Below, one piece after another: positions 47,152 through 57,379 of a stretch of DNA of 64,000 nucleotides. The position numbers and the translations under genes were made by a program. How positions within the stretch are numbered: the stretch's first letter is position 1; every line of letters starts with the position of its first letter. The notes below the pieces were generated by a model. It was not told where the DNA came from. It ran no database searches and was given only the letters and a program-made list of their open reading frames with translations. Source of the DNA: Sporichthya polymorpha DSM 43042 (GTDB lineage Bacteria > Actinomycetota > Actinomycetes > Sporichthyales > Sporichthyaceae); assembly GCF_000384115.1 (NCBI RefSeq), contig NZ_KB913029.1, positions 3,633,057 to 3,697,056 of the forward strand, in the 5' to 3' direction.

Positions 47152-48132
47152 TCACGGGGACGTCGATCCCAGGGCGGAGCGGACCCCTTCGGGCCCGACG
47201 CGTTCGCAGAACTCCTCGACGGTGATGCCCTGCACGACCGCGTCGGTCTTCGCCTTCACGGTGGCGGAGCGGGGCAGCCCGAGCAGGGGGCCGATCTCGC
47301 CCACGTAGTCGCCGGGCTGGCAGGTGTGCACGAGGGCGTCCCCGCCGTCGGCGAGGGCACGGAAGACGTCCAGTTGGCCCTTGACGACGACGTACACGAG
47401 CTCGCCGTTGTCGCCTTGCTCGAACAGGGCCTGACCCTCCTTCAGGTCGACGGTGCCCAGCTGTTCCGCCTCCGGGGTCTGCGGGCGCATCTCGATCACG
47501 CGGTCGGCCAGCGGCACCAGGCGCTCGTCGTGGGTCGCGGCGATCACCGCGCGGCCGGGGACGGCCAGGTCGCGCAGGGTGCGCAGCACGATCTCGACCT
47601 GCACGTAGTCCGCCCCGACGGTCGGCTCGTCGACGAGGACGAGCGGGGGCTCGTGCGCCAGCGCCCGCGCGATGGCGACGCGTTGCTGCTGCCCGCCGGA
47701 GAGGGCGGCGGGGCGCTCGTGCCCGTGCTCGCCGAGGCCGACGAGGTCGAGCAGCTCGGCGGCGCGGGTCCGGGCCGTGCGCCCGGCAACGTGCGCCAGA
47801 CGCAGGGGGACCTCGACGTTCTCGCGGATCGTGAGCCCGGGCAGGAGCTTGGCGCCGGGAAGCACCAGCCCGACGGACCGGCGGCGGTACTCGGCGAGGT
47901 CCCGGCCCGTCAGGTCCGTGACCACCTCGTCGTCGAGCCGGATCTCGCCCGAGGTGGGCGACCGCAGCCCGGCCAGGCACGCGAGCAACGTGGTCTTGCC
48001 GCTGCCGCTCGGGCCGAGCAGGAGTACGAGTTCGCCGGAGCGGGCTTCCCCGTGAAACCCGTCGAGGGGGCGCACGAGGTAGTCGCCGCTCGCGTGCTCG
48101 ACGGTGAGGTCGCGGATCTGCAGCTGCTCCAT
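47152..48132 (-). CDS. ABC transporter ATPase fused to a cyclic nucleotide-binding domain
   Basis: A 326-residue protein. The N-terminal 210 residues are a LolD/MacB-type ABC ATPase: Walker A GPSGSGKTT (about residue 40), signature LSGGQQQRVAIARAL, Walker B LVLVDEPTVG and H-loop ATHDERL. Residues 225-315 form a CAP-type cyclic nucleotide-monophosphate-binding beta-roll (GQALFEQGDNGELVYVVVKG, HTCQPGDYVGEIGPL). The PxRSATVKA-like LPRSATVKA segment sits where cAMP is usually bound. The fusion suggests export gated by a nucleotide. It overlaps the permease gene by one base and converges on meaB. Confidence 0.9.
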   Translation of the reverse strand: MEQLQIRDLTVEHASGDYLVRPLDGFHGEARSGELVLLLGPSGSGKTTLLACLAGLRSPTSGEIRLDDEVVTDLTGRDLAEYRRRSVGLVLPGAKLLPGLTIRENVEVPLRLAHVAGRTARTRAAELLDLVGLGEHGHERPAALSGGQQQRVAIARALAHEPPLVLVDEPTVGADYVQVEIVLRTLRDLAVPGRAVIAATHDERLVPLADRVIEMRPQTPEAEQLGTVDLKEGQALFEQGDNGELVYVVVKGQLDVFRALADGGDALVHTCQPGDYVGEIGPLLGLPRSATVKAKTDAVVQGITVEEFCERVGPEGVRSALGSTSP

Positions 48133-49178
48133 CAGGCGTCCAGCGCCTCGATCGCCTCGACCCGGACGGCGCGGCTCAGCCCCGCGAGCCCGGCGAGCAT
48201 CCCGACGACGGCGGCGAGCGCGACCAGGCCGATGGTCGAGCCCAGCGAGAAGTGCGTCGGCAGCGGCAGGACGGGCGCGAACACCGGAGCGGCGAGCACC
48301 GCCACGCCGGCGGCGGCGACCGAGACCACCACGGCCTGCAGCGCGAGGCCGGCGGCGAGCGTCGAGGTGCTCGCGCCGAGGGCCTTGAGCACCGCGAGGT
48401 CCTGGGGCCGCTCCGCCGCGGCCAGGTGCACGGTCGCGCCGACGACGAGGATCGCCGCCGCCCACAGCAGCAGGCGCAGGGCGTGCGCGGCGTCGATCTG
48501 CTGGTCGACCGGCCGGAGCGCGTCGCTGCGGGCGTCGACGGTGTCCAGGACGCGAAGACCGAGCGCCGCCGGGACCTCGGGCGCGCCCCGAACCAGGACG
48601 GCCGTGACGAACCGGTTGCCCTTGAACAGAACTGACTGGGCGTCACGGATGTTGAGGTAGACGTTGCCGGCACCGCCGCGCATCGTCATGTGCTCGACCT
48701 GGCCGACGACGGCGAAGTTGATCCCGGACAGGTTCACGGTGTCGCCGACCGCGTATCCGGTCGAGCGGTCCACCAACGCCTCGTTGGGCCGGCTGGGCTG
48801 CCGGCCTGCCGTCGGCACCGGCGGCCCGAGGCCGCCGGGCCGGTAACCGATCACGGTGACGTCGACCGTGCGGGCGCCGCCGGTGGTGGCGGACGCGGCG
48901 ACGAACGGGTCGGCCGAGACCACGCCCGGGGCGCGGGCGACCTGGTCCACGACGGTGTCGGGCATCGCCGCGAGGGTGGAGAACGGTCCGCTCGCGCCCT
49001 CACGGACCAGCCACGCGTCGGCGCCGACGGCCTGCACGGCACGGTCGGCCTCGCCCCGCAGCGCCGAGCCGACGCCGCCGAGGAGCAGGGCGAGGGTGAA
49101 GACGACGGCCGTCGCGACGGCGCCGAGCACGAACCGCCGGTGGCGCCACTGGAGGTCCCGCAGCGGAATCAGCCACAT
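48132..49178 (-). CDS. FtsX/MacB-type ABC transporter permease
   Basis: A 348-residue permease with one N-terminal transmembrane helix (about residues 18-38), a MacB_PCD-like extracellular domain (about 40-215), and three C-terminal helices typical of FtsX (LLLWAAAILVVGATVHLAAAE, then two more). Four helices in total is the MacB/LolC topology, used for lipoprotein or peptide extrusion rather than solute import. Translationally coupled to the ATPase (one-base overlap), and 11 bases after the lipoprotein gene, so the three form an operon. Confidence 0.88.
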   Translation of the reverse strand: MWLIPLRDLQWRHRRFVLGAVATAVVFTLALLLGGVGSALRGEADRAVQAVGADAWLVREGASGPFSTLAAMPDTVVDQVARAPGVVSADPFVAASATTGGARTVDVTVIGYRPGGLGPPVPTAGRQPSRPNEALVDRSTGYAVGDTVNLSGINFAVVGQVEHMTMRGGAGNVYLNIRDAQSVLFKGNRFVTAVLVRGAPEVPAALGLRVLDTVDARSDALRPVDQQIDAAHALRLLLWAAAILVVGATVHLAAAERPQDLAVLKALGASTSTLAAGLALQAVVVSVAAAGVAVLAAPVFAPVLPLPTHFSLGSTIGLVALAAVVGMLAGLAGLSRAVRVEAIEALDA

Positions 49179-49189
49179 GCTGGGAGAAC

Positions 49190-50167
49190 CTAGCCCGCCT
49201 CGGGCCGGCGGGCCGCTGACTTCGGCGTCGGGGCGGTGAGGGTGGCGCGGGTGTCGGACTTGACCGGGACGGCGCCGAGCGAGCCGGAGAGGTTGTTGTC
49301 GATCCGCGCGGGCAGGGCGACGCCGGCCGGGTGGTAGGTGTCCTGCACCCGCTTGGCGTTGATCGCCGGGCAGGTCGGCGGGCCGATCGTCCGCAGCGTC
49401 GTCGTCATCCGGACGTGCCGCACGGAGTTGACGCCGTCCGCGCCGGGCTTGCCCTCCGACACCAGCACCGCGGCGGTGTGCGCGGCCGCGCAGCCGTCCT
49501 TCGACTCGAGGTCGAACTCCCAGGTCTGGCCGGCCTTCGCATCGTCCGGCTCGAGCAGCACGGGCGTCGGCGGGGCGAACTCCAGCACGATCGCCGCCAG
49601 CCCGGTGGAGGCGTCGATGCGGTAGGCGGAGAGGTACACGCCGTCGGACTGCCGGGCGAGCGTCATCTCCTCGATGATCCCGGCGCCGTCCGGCCGGCGG
49701 GCGTCGAGCGTCCAGACCTGCTCGTCCTCACCGCCGGCCGCGGCGACCGTGGCCTTCATCGTCGACGGCGGCTTACCGAGGCTGGAGGTGCCGGTCAGCG
49801 CGTAGACGTACTCGCCCGGCGCGGGGAGCGTCAGACCGCCCTCGGGCGGCGGGGCCGGCCGGCCCGGCGCGGGCGTCGGCGTCGGGCCCCCGGGCTTGCC
49901 GGACTTCACCGGCTTCGGGGGCTGGAACGTGCCCCCCGGCAGGGGGATCGCGGGCGGCGGGGTCGCACCGCTCGGCAGCGGCGAGACGCTCGCCGCGGGA
50001 CGCGGCTGTCCGGTCGCGCGGGGCGCGCTGTCGTCGTAGGGGACGTCGAGCCCGGCGTCGCCGGCGGGCGTCACCTCGGGCTGACCACCGCAGGCCGCGA
50101 GCGCCGTGACCGACAGGGCCACGGCGAGCAGGGTCGCACCCCGGGCACCGCGGCCTCGCCGTCTCAT
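49190..50167 (-). CDS. Putative lipoprotein, first gene of the ABC exporter operon
   Basis: A 325-residue protein with a lipoprotein signal peptide: basic MRRRGRGARG, hydrophobic core and lipobox LAAC near residue 26. About 100 residues of Pro/Gly/Thr-rich linker follow, which would span the wall, and then a beta-rich domain of unknown family (YVYALTGTSSLGKPP start) containing two cysteines that may pair. It lies just upstream of the FtsX permease. It may be a substrate, partner or sensor of the exporter. Function unknown. Confidence 0.75.
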   Translation of the reverse strand: MRRRGRGARGATLLAVALSVTALAACGGQPEVTPAGDAGLDVPYDDSAPRATGQPRPAASVSPLPSGATPPPAIPLPGGTFQPPKPVKSGKPGGPTPTPAPGRPAPPPEGGLTLPAPGEYVYALTGTSSLGKPPSTMKATVAAAGGEDEQVWTLDARRPDGAGIIEEMTLARQSDGVYLSAYRIDASTGLAAIVLEFAPPTPVLLEPDDAKAGQTWEFDLESKDGCAAAHTAAVLVSEGKPGADGVNSVRHVRMTTTLRTIGPPTCPAINAKRVQDTYHPAGVALPARIDNNLSGSLGAVPVKSDTRATLTAPTPKSAARRPEAG

Positions 50168-50341
50168 GTCTCCATCCTTGTCCCGGTTTCCGGACCCGGA
50201 AAGCCGAACCGCCGCTCCGTGACGTGTTCGTCGCCTACCGGTGGCGGACTGCGACCGGGCGTGCGGCGGGCGTGAAACCCCCACCAGGCAAGATGGAGGC
50301 GAGCCCGGACGGGCGCGGACAGGAACGAGGGGTGCTGCGAA

Positions 50342-50665
50342 ATGCTGGCGACGCGGATCGGTCGGCTGCGGGTGGTCTCGCTGGTCGAGGGAGTCAGTTA
50401 CGTCCTGCTGCTCCTGATCTCACAGTGGGTGCTCGACTGGCACGCGGGTGTCGCCGTGCTCGGGCCGATCCACGGGATCCTGTTCGTGGCCTACGTGCTG
50501 GGCGTGCTCGACCTGCAGCGGCGGATGCGCTGGGACAACGTCACGCTCGTCAAGCTCCTGGTCGCCTCCTCGATCCCGTTCGCCACCTTCTTCGTCGAAC
50601 GCTGGCTCCGGACGCAGCACGAGCCCGCGGAGCCCGGCCGCGCGGCCTCCCGTCAGGCAGGATGA
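50342..50665 (+). CDS. DUF3817 membrane protein
   Basis: A 107-residue protein with three transmembrane helices and the DUF3817 pattern: an RVVSLVEGVSYVLLL start, GPIHGILFVAYVLGV middle and SIPFATFFVERWL end. Small integral membrane proteins of this kind are common in actinobacteria; function unknown, and unrelated proteins carry the same fold as a domain in MFS-linked genes. The ATG at 50342 is followed 5 bases after its stop by the thioredoxin-like gene, so they are co-transcribed. Confidence 0.82.
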   Translation: MLATRIGRLRVVSLVEGVSYVLLLLISQWVLDWHAGVAVLGPIHGILFVAYVLGVLDLQRRMRWDNVTLVKLLVASSIPFATFFVERWLRTQHEPAEPGRAASRQAG

Positions 50666-50669
50666 ACTC

Positions 50670-51698
50670 ATGGCTCAGCCTCCTTCGCCCCGTATCCCGA
50701 CCCATGGCGCCGTCGACCTGTCCGGTCTGAAGGCGCGTCCGACCCGGCCGGGGGAGATTCCCGAGCCACCGGCCCGCTCCGCTCCGCCGGTCGCGGCCGG
50801 CTCCGCCCTCGGCGTCGGCCCGGAGCACACCGGCGGGGCCGGGGCCGGCTCGGCGGGCGGCCACGGCGGCAACCCCTGGGTCGTCGAGGTCACCGAGGAG
50901 AACTTCGGCACCGAGGTCATGACGACCTCGATGACCGTCCCGGTCGTCATCGACTTCTGGGCGGGCTGGTGCCAGCCGTGCAAGCAACTCGCGCCGATCC
51001 TGGAGAAGCTGGCGCTGGAGTACGAGGGCCGCTTCCTGCTGGCCACGATCGACACCGACGCGAACCAGCGCCTCGCGCAGGAGATCGGCATCCAGAGCCT
51101 GCCGACGATCCTCGCGGTCGTCGGGCAGCAGCCGGTGCCGCTGTTCCAGGGCGCGCTGCCGGAGGCGCAGGTCCGTCAGTACATCGAGGAGCTGCTCCGC
51201 GTCTCGGCGATGAACGGCGTCTCCGGCCGCGCGGCCCCGCGGGGGAGCGTGCCGGCCGCGACGGCGACGGCGACGTCGACCGAGCCGGTCGTCCCGCACG
51301 CCGACGCCTACGAGGCGATGGTCGCCGGCAATCTCGACGAGGCCGAGCAGAAGTACTCCGCGGTGCTCGCCGAGCGTCCCGCGGACCGCGACGCGGCCGA
51401 GGGCCTCGCGCGCGTGCAGCTGCTTCAGCGCGTGCAGGGCGTCGACCCCGACGTCGCGCTCAAGACCGCGCAGGGCAGCCCGTCCGACCTCGCGGCGGTC
51501 CGCCTCGCCGCGGACGTCGAGGTGGCCTCCGGCACCCCCGAGGCCGGGTTCTCCCGACTCGTCGAGGCGATCCGCGTCTCCAGCGGCGACGACCGTGATG
51601 CCCTCCGCGAGCACCTGCTCAGCCTGTTCGCCGTCCTTGGCGCCGACGACCCGCGCGTCGTCACCGCCCGCCGCGCCCTCGCGAGCGCCCTCTTCTGA
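50670..51698 (+). CDS. Thioredoxin-TPR co-chaperone (YbbN/CnoX-like)
   Basis: A 342-residue protein. A disordered Pro/Gly/Ala-rich N terminus (about residues 1-68) leads into a thioredoxin fold (about 70-180) with the active-site pair WCQPC in FWAGWCQPCKQL, then a TPR-like helical C-terminal half (about 205-340). The CnoX family protects proteins under oxidative stress and passes them to chaperones. The WCQPC cysteines suggest redox activity, which some family members lack. Rv1324 is the positional equivalent in M. tuberculosis. An AGGA ribosome site precedes the ATG. It converges on glgB across the hairpin array. Confidence 0.88.
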   Translation: MAQPPSPRIPTHGAVDLSGLKARPTRPGEIPEPPARSAPPVAAGSALGVGPEHTGGAGAGSAGGHGGNPWVVEVTEENFGTEVMTTSMTVPVVIDFWAGWCQPCKQLAPILEKLALEYEGRFLLATIDTDANQRLAQEIGIQSLPTILAVVGQQPVPLFQGALPEAQVRQYIEELLRVSAMNGVSGRAAPRGSVPAATATATSTEPVVPHADAYEAMVAGNLDEAEQKYSAVLAERPADRDAAEGLARVQLLQRVQGVDPDVALKTAQGSPSDLAAVRLAADVEVASGTPEAGFSRLVEAIRVSSGDDRDALREHLLSLFAVLGADDPRVVTARRALASALF

Positions 51699-51710
51699 TC
51701 CCACGCGCGT

Positions 51711-51920
51711 GTGTCGACAAGGGGTGACACCCTTTATCCACCAGGTGTCGACAAGGGGTGACACCCTTTGTCCACTAGGCGCCAGGCGTCGACAAGGGGT
51801 GACACCCTTTGTCCACCAGGTGTCGACAAGGGGTGACACCCTTTGTCCACCAGGCGCCAGGCGTCGACAAGGGGTGACACCCTTTGTCCACCAGGCGTCG
51901 ACAAGGGGTGACACCCCCAC
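51711..51920. repeat. Array of six hairpin repeats between convergent genes
   Basis: Six copies of a core unit beginning GYGTCGACAAGGGGTGACAC start at 51711, 51745, 51786, 51820, 51861 and 51895, so spacing alternates 34 and 41 bases because every second copy is followed by an extra GCGCCAG-type heptamer. The last copy is truncated after GACACCCCC. Each full copy folds as a 10-bp stem (GACAAGGGGT with ACCCTTTGTC, one G-T pair) with a 3-base GAC loop. It fills the gap between the thioredoxin and glgB stops. It probably acts as a multi-hairpin bidirectional terminator. Confidence 0.85.
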
Positions 51921-51941
51921 GGGGACGCGGGGGCTGGTGGG

Positions 51942-54152
51942 TCAGGCGGGGCCGTGGCGGAGCCAGACCGTGCCCAGCGGGGGCAGGGTCAGGCACCCGG
52001 ACGCCGGGAGGCCGTGGTGCGGCTCCTCGGCCGCGTCGATGCCGCCGAGGTTGCCGACGCCGCTGCCGGTGTAGACCTCGGCGTCGGTGTTGAGGACCTC
52101 GGTCCACCGGCCGGCGAAGGGCAGGCCGATCTTGTACTCGCCGTGGACCGTGTTGGCGAAGTTCGCGACGCAGGCCAGCGCGGAGCCGTCGGCCGCGAAG
52201 CGCAGGAACGAGAACACGTTGCTGCCGGTGTCGTTGGCGTCGATCCAGGCGAAGCCGCTGGGGTCGTGGTCGCGCTCCCACAGCTCGGCCGAGGCCACGT
52301 AGACGCGGTTGAGGTCGCCGACCAACCGGTGCAGCCCGGCGTGCTCGGGGTGCTCGAGCAGCCACCAGTCCAGCGCCCGGGCCTCGGACCACTCGGACTC
52401 CTGGCCGAACTCGCCGCCCATGAACAGCAACTGCTTGCCGGGGTGCGCCCACATGAAGGCCAGGTACGCGCGGAGGTTGGCGAGCTTCTGCCACCGGTCG
52501 CCCGGCATCTTGCCGAGCAGTGAGCCCTTGCCGTGGACGACCTCGTCGTGCGAGAGCGGCAGGACGTAGTTCTCGGAGTACGCGTACATCATCGAGAAGG
52601 TCATCTGGTGATGGTGGTACTGCCGGTGGATCGGATCGTGACTCACGTAGCCGAGCGAGTCGTGCATCCAGCCCATGTTCCACTTGAAGCCGAAGCCGAG
52701 CCCGCCGAGATGCGTGGCCCGCGTGACGCCCGGCCAGGCCGTGGACTCCTCGGCGACGGTGAAGGCACCCGGCGCGCGCCGGTAGACGGTCGCGTTCATC
52801 TCCTGGAGGAACTGCACCGCGTCGAGGTTCTCCCGACCGCCGTACTGGTTCGGCGTCCACTGCCCCTCGGGGCGTGAGTAGTCCAGGTAGAGCATCGAGG
52901 CGACGGCGTCGACGCGCAGTCCGTCGACGTGGAACTCCTCGAGCCAGTAGGACGCGTTCGCGACGAGGAAGTTGCGGACCTCGTTGCGGCCGAAGTCGAA
53001 GATCAGCGTGCCCCACTCGGGATGCTCGCCCCGGTGCGGGTTGCTGTGCTCGTAGAGCGGCGTCCCGTCGAACCGCGCCAGGGCCCACTCGTCCTTCGGG
53101 AAGTGGGCGGGGACCCAGTCGATGATGACGCCGATGCCGGCCTGGTGCAGCCGGTCGACGAGGTACCGGAAGTCGTCGGGGGAGCCGAAGCGCGACGTCG
53201 GCGCATAGTACGAGGAGACCTGGTAACCCCACGAGCCGCCGAAGGGGTGCTCGGCCACCGGCAGAAACTCGACGTGGGTGAAGCCCATCTCCTGGACGTA
53301 GCCGACGAGCTCCTCCGCGAGCTGACGGTACGTCAGGCCAGGACGCCACGAGCCGAGGTGGACCTCGTAGACGCTCATCGGCCGCTCGGTCGGCGCCGTC
53401 GAGGTACGCGTGGTCATCCACTGCTCGTCGTTCCAGGTGTACGACGACTCGTAGACCACGGACGCGGTCGCGGGCGGCACCTCGGCGGCGGCCGCCATCG
53501 GGTCCGCCTTCTGCCGCCAGCCGCCGTCGCGGCCGAGGATCTCGTACTTGTAGCAGGTGCCGACGCCGATGTCGGGAACGAAGATCTCCCAGACGCCGGA
53601 GGAGCCGAGCGAGCGCATCGGGTGCGCGCGGCCGTCCCAGTAGTTGAAGTCGCCGATCAGCCGTACGCCCCGGGCGTTCGGCGCCCAGACGGCGAACGAC
53701 GTCCCCGCGACGGTCCCGGTCGGTCCGTCGTAGCGGCGCACGTGCGCGCCGAGCACCTCCCAGAGCTGCTCGTGGCGGCCCTCGCGGATCAGGTGCAGGT
53801 CGACCTCGCCGAGCGTCGGGAGGTAGCGGTACGGGTCGTCGAGCAGCGTCGTGCTGCCGTCGTGGACGACTTCGAGGCGGTAGTCCGGCGCGTGCTCGCC
53901 GGGGACGACGCCGGCGAAGACGCCCTCGTGCTCATGGGTGAGCTCGTACCGGGCGGCGTCGGGGCCCGAACCGACGACGACCGTGACCCGGTCGGCGAGG
54001 GGACGCAGCGCGCGGATCGTCACCGCGCCCTGACCATCCGGGTGCGCGCCGAGGATCGAGTGCGGGTCGTGATGCTCACCCGCGACGAGCCGGCTGAGGA
54101 CCTCGCGGGGGACGGGCATCGGGCTCAGGGCCTTCTCCTGGATCCTGCTCAT
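51942..54152 (-). CDS. glgB: 1,4-alpha-glucan branching enzyme
   Basis: Adds alpha-1,6 branches to alpha-glucan, here after GlgE elongation. The 736-residue GH13 protein has two N-terminal beta-domains (residues 1-220, the second a carbohydrate-binding module 48), then the catalytic barrel with the nucleophile in [16 protein letters not shown], the acid/base in VAEESTAWP, and SHDEVVHGK. The C-terminal beta-domain ends [10 protein letters not shown]. The ATG at 54152 overlaps the maltokinase stop by 4 bases. An internal ATG at 54119 is an alternative. Last gene of the glgE-treS-mak-glgB operon. Confidence 0.96.
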   Translation of the reverse strand: MSRIQEKALSPMPVPREVLSRLVAGEHHDPHSILGAHPDGQGAVTIRALRPLADRVTVVVGSGPDAARYELTHEHEGVFAGVVPGEHAPDYRLEVVHDGSTTLLDDPYRYLPTLGEVDLHLIREGRHEQLWEVLGAHVRRYDGPTGTVAGTSFAVWAPNARGVRLIGDFNYWDGRAHPMRSLGSSGVWEIFVPDIGVGTCYKYEILGRDGGWRQKADPMAAAAEVPPATASVVYESSYTWNDEQWMTTRTSTAPTERPMSVYEVHLGSWRPGLTYRQLAEELVGYVQEMGFTHVEFLPVAEHPFGGSWGYQVSSYYAPTSRFGSPDDFRYLVDRLHQAGIGVIIDWVPAHFPKDEWALARFDGTPLYEHSNPHRGEHPEWGTLIFDFGRNEVRNFLVANASYWLEEFHVDGLRVDAVASMLYLDYSRPEGQWTPNQYGGRENLDAVQFLQEMNATVYRRAPGAFTVAEESTAWPGVTRATHLGGLGFGFKWNMGWMHDSLGYVSHDPIHRQYHHHQMTFSMMYAYSENYVLPLSHDEVVHGKGSLLGKMPGDRWQKLANLRAYLAFMWAHPGKQLLFMGGEFGQESEWSEARALDWWLLEHPEHAGLHRLVGDLNRVYVASAELWERDHDPSGFAWIDANDTGSNVFSFLRFAADGSALACVANFANTVHGEYKIGLPFAGRWTEVLNTDAEVYTGSGVGNLGGIDAAEEPHHGLPASGCLTLPPLGTVWLRHGPA

Positions 54153-55612
54153 GAGCGGCCTCCCGTCAGGACGTCGTCCAGGACGGGAGCCGCCAGCATG
54201 CGGCGGATCGCCCCCAGGGGCACGTCGACCCAGTCCGGTCGGTTGCGCGTCTCGTACACCACTTCGTAGACCGCCTTGTCGAGGACGAGAGCTGTCAGGG
54301 GAACGGGGTCGGCCAGGGCGTCCGCGCCCGCGACGTCGGCGTAGCCGGCACAGTACGCGCGGGAGTTGCGTGCGGCCCACGCGGCCGCCCGCTCCTCGAC
54401 CCCGGGCCGATTCGCGGGGTCTGCGGGGTCGGCGCCGGAGAACAGTTGCCGGGCCGCGTAGTCGAACGAGCGCAGCATGCCGGCGACGTCCTTGAGCGCC
54501 GTCTGCGGAGCGGAGCGCTCGGCGATCGGGCGCGCGGGCTCGCCCTCGAAGTCGAGAATCTTCCACCCGGTGTCGGTCCGCAACGCCTGCCCCAGGTGCA
54601 GGTCGCCGTGGACGCGCTGGCCGACCAGGCTCCGCTCCGCGGCGGGCAGTTCGGCGTACCGGGCGGCGATCTCCTCGGCGAACGGCGCGAGGTCGGGCAC
54701 CGCGGCCACGGCCGCGTCGAGCCGCTTGCGCAGCGTTGCCGCGAGCTCGGCGATCTCGGCCGCCGACCACGTCACGCTGCCGAGGACGCGCGCGAGGTCG
54801 GCGTGCACCGACGCGGTCGCCTGCCCGAGCCGGTACGCCTCGCCGGCGAAGTCGCCGCCGGACGCGGCCGGGTCGGGGTCGTCCTCGGCGTAGAGCGCGC
54901 GGACGCTGGCGAGCGCGAGGTCCCAGCCGTCGGTGGCCGAGGGGTAGAACTCGGTCGCGATCGCGAGCGTCCCGCGCTGCGGGTCGCCGCCGGGCCCGGT
55001 CCACTCGCCGTCCACCCACCCGAGCAGGGCGGGGACGCTCGTGTTGCCGGCCTGGCCGAGGGCGTGCAGCAACTCGACGTCCGGGTTCGTGCCCGCGACG
55101 AGGCGCCGGAAGACCTTGAGGATCGCCTTCGGCCCGTCGGACAGGTCGCCGAACACCAGCGAGGTGTTGGACTGCTCGCCGCCGATCACCCGCGACGGCT
55201 CGTTCGCCGGCAGCGGGACCGCCGTCGAGTCGCGATGGAAGGACAGGCTGCCCGCGTACTTCCCGGCGCTCATGCCGGTGAGCCAGGCCGCGGTCGTCTC
55301 CTTGTCGTGCAGCGCGTCGTAGGCGTACTGCGGCGACTCGCCCTCGGCGGGGGGCCAGTGCCCGATCAGCGCGTGGGCCAGGTTCGGGTCCGGCTCGGGC
55401 CGGTAGCTCACCGGGACCGAGTAGGTCTCACCGCCGGCGGCAGCGTCGTCGGCGCTGTCGGTGTAGGCCACGGCGACCGCGAGCAGGTCGGCGGGCGGAT
55501 CGTCGTGCAGGCGGCCGATTCGCGAGGCCTCCGCGCGCGCGATCCCGCGCCCTTTGCCCGCGAACCACCGTTGGCCGGTCAACCAGCGGGCGAGCTCGTC
55601 ACTTCTGTCCAT
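54149..55612 (-). CDS. mak: Maltokinase
   Basis: Phosphorylates maltose with ATP to maltose-1-phosphate, feeding GlgE. The 487-residue protein has an N-terminal cap ([12 protein letters not shown]), a middle ATP site ([20 protein letters not shown] with the lysine) and the C-terminal kinase lobe with the catalytic motif VHGDLHLGQ and [11 protein letters not shown], as in the aminoglycoside-phosphotransferase-like maltokinases. It starts 9 bases after treS. The order TreS then Mak then GlgB is standard for this pathway. Confidence 0.95.
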   Translation of the reverse strand: MDRSDELARWLTGQRWFAGKGRGIARAEASRIGRLHDDPPADLLAVAVAYTDSADDAAAGGETYSVPVSYRPEPDPNLAHALIGHWPPAEGESPQYAYDALHDKETTAAWLTGMSAGKYAGSLSFHRDSTAVPLPANEPSRVIGGEQSNTSLVFGDLSDGPKAILKVFRRLVAGTNPDVELLHALGQAGNTSVPALLGWVDGEWTGPGGDPQRGTLAIATEFYPSATDGWDLALASVRALYAEDDPDPAASGGDFAGEAYRLGQATASVHADLARVLGSVTWSAAEIAELAATLRKRLDAAVAAVPDLAPFAEEIAARYAELPAAERSLVGQRVHGDLHLGQALRTDTGWKILDFEGEPARPIAERSAPQTALKDVAGMLRSFDYAARQLFSGADPADPANRPGVEERAAAWAARNSRAYCAGYADVAGADALADPVPLTALVLDKAVYEVVYETRNRPDWVDVPLGAIRRMLAAPVLDDVLTGGRS

Positions 55613-55621
55613 GACGATCGC

Positions 55622-57379
55622 TTACCCGGGCGGGTCGAGGCGGAACCAGTAGCTGCCGTGCGGTGGTGCCGTCAGGAGGTAAGGCAGCTCACCGATGAGC
55701 GGGAACGCGACGCCGCCGAGCAGTTCGACCGGCCGGTATCCCTCGAAGCGGCGCAGGTCGAGCTCCACCGGCTGGGCGAACCGCGAGAGGTTGTTCACGC
55801 ACAGGACGATGTCGCACTGCGCCGGGTTCTCCGGGTCCGGGCAGTACTCGCGCAGGAACGACAGCACGCTCGGGTTCGACCCGCCGAGGTCGGTGAAGGT
55901 GCCGAGACCGAACGCCGGGTTCGCCTTGCGGACCTCGATCATCCGGCGCGTGAAGTGCAGCAGCGAGGTCGGGGACGCCATCTGCGCCTCGACGTTGGTC
56001 ACCTGGTAGCCGTAGATCGGGTCCATGATGACGGGCAGCGTGAGCCGGCCGGGGGTCGCGTTCGAGAAGCCCGCGTTGCGGTCCGGGTCCCACTGCATCG
56101 GAGTCCGGACGCCGTCGCGGTCGCCGAGCCAGATGTTGTCGCCCATCCCGATCTCGTCGCCGTAGTACAGGACGGGGGAGCCGGGGAGCGCGAGCAGCAG
56201 GGCGGTGAACAGTTCGAGGCGGCGCCGGTCGTTGTCGAGCAGCGGGGCCAGCCGCCGGCGGATGCCGATGTTGGCCTTCATCCGCGGGTCCTTGGCGTAC
56301 TCCGCGTACATGTAGTCGCGTTCCTCGTCCGTGACCATCTCGAGCGTGAGCTCGTCGTGGTTGCGGAGGAAGATGCCCCACTGGCAGTTGTCCGGGATCT
56401 TCGGCGTCTGCGCGAGGATCTCCGAGATCGGGTAGCGCGTCTCGCGTCGCACGGCCATGAACAGCCGCGGCATCACGGGGAAGTGGAACGCCATGTGGCA
56501 CTCGTCGCCGTCGCCCATGTACTCGACGACGTCCTCGGGCCACTGGTTCGCCTCGCACAGCAGGACGCGGTCCGGGTAGAGGCGGTCGACCTCGGCGCGG
56601 ACCTCGCGCAGGAACTCGTGCGTGCGCGGGAGGTTCTCGCAGTTCGTGCCCTCCTCCTCGAACAGGTAGGGCACGGCGTCGAGCCGGAATCCGTCGATGC
56701 CGACGTCGAGCCAGAAGCGCAGCGCCTCCATGATCGCCTCGCGCACCCGCGGGTTCTCGAAGTTGAGGTCGGGCTGGTGCGAGAAGAAGCGGTGCCAGTA
56801 GTACTGCTTGCGGACCGGGTCGTAGGTCCAGTTCGAGGTCTCGGTGTCGACGAAGATGATGCGGGCGTCGCCGTAGCCCTTGTCGTCGTCGGCCCAGACG
56901 TAGAAGTCCCCGTAGGGACCGTCCGGGTCGGTGCGGGAGGCCTGGAACCACGGGTGCGCGTCCGACGTGTGGTTCATGACGAAGTCGATGATCACGCGGA
57001 TGCCCCGCTGGTGCGCGGCGTCGACGAACTCGACGAAGTCGCCGAGGGTGCCGAACTCGGGCAGCACGGAGGTGTAGTCCGCGACGTCGTACCCGCCGTC
57101 CCGCAACGGGGAGGCGAAGAACGGCGGCAGCCACAGGCAGTCGACGCCGAGCCAGGCGAGGTAGTCGAGCTTCTCCGTCAGGCCGCGCAGGTCGCCGACC
57201 CCGTCGTCGTTGCTGTCGTAGAACGACCGGACGAGGACCTCGTAGAAGACCGCGCGTTTGAACCACTCGGGGTCGGGCGGGCTCGCCGGTGTGTCCGAGT
57301 ACGACTCGATCGGGGCGTTGGACTCGATCGGGACTTCGCCGGAGATCGCCTCGGAGGCGAGGGACACTTCGTCGCTCAT
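55622..57379 (-). CDS. treS: Trehalose synthase
   Basis: Isomerises trehalose to maltose, supplying maltokinase. The 585-residue GH13 enzyme has [19 protein letters not shown], the nucleophile region [16 protein letters not shown], the acid/base in [11 protein letters not shown] and [11 protein letters not shown]. Motifs place it with true TreS rather than a general alpha-amylase. It overlaps glgE by 4 bases and is followed 9 bases later by mak, which in some actinobacteria is fused to treS; here the two remain separate. Confidence 0.95.
   Translation of the reverse strand: MSDEVSLASEAISGEVPIESNAPIESYSDTPASPPDPEWFKRAVFYEVLVRSFYDSNDDGVGDLRGLTEKLDYLAWLGVDCLWLPPFFASPLRDGGYDVADYTSVLPEFGTLGDFVEFVDAAHQRGIRVIIDFVMNHTSDAHPWFQASRTDPDGPYGDFYVWADDDKGYGDARIIFVDTETSNWTYDPVRKQYYWHRFFSHQPDLNFENPRVREAIMEALRFWLDVGIDGFRLDAVPYLFEEEGTNCENLPRTHEFLREVRAEVDRLYPDRVLLCEANQWPEDVVEYMGDGDECHMAFHFPVMPRLFMAVRRETRYPISEILAQTPKIPDNCQWGIFLRNHDELTLEMVTDEERDYMYAEYAKDPRMKANIGIRRRLAPLLDNDRRRLELFTALLLALPGSPVLYYGDEIGMGDNIWLGDRDGVRTPMQWDPDRNAGFSNATPGRLTLPVIMDPIYGYQVTNVEAQMASPTSLLHFTRRMIEVRKANPAFGLGTFTDLGGSNPSVLSFLREYCPDPENPAQCDIVLCVNNLSRFAQPVELDLRRFEGYRPVELLGGVAFPLIGELPYLLTAPPHGSYWFRLDPPG

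Noticed and set aside
51711-51920. Possible CRISPR array
   Set aside because: Units are contiguous and there are no unique spacers; the alternating interval is a repeated heptamer, and no cas gene is in the window.
51699-51941. Open frames reading through the hairpin repeats on the minus strand (repeated GVTPCR-type peptides)
   Set aside because: The reading frame is just the tandem repeat translated; it has no ribosome site, changes with copy number and overlaps real genes at both ends.
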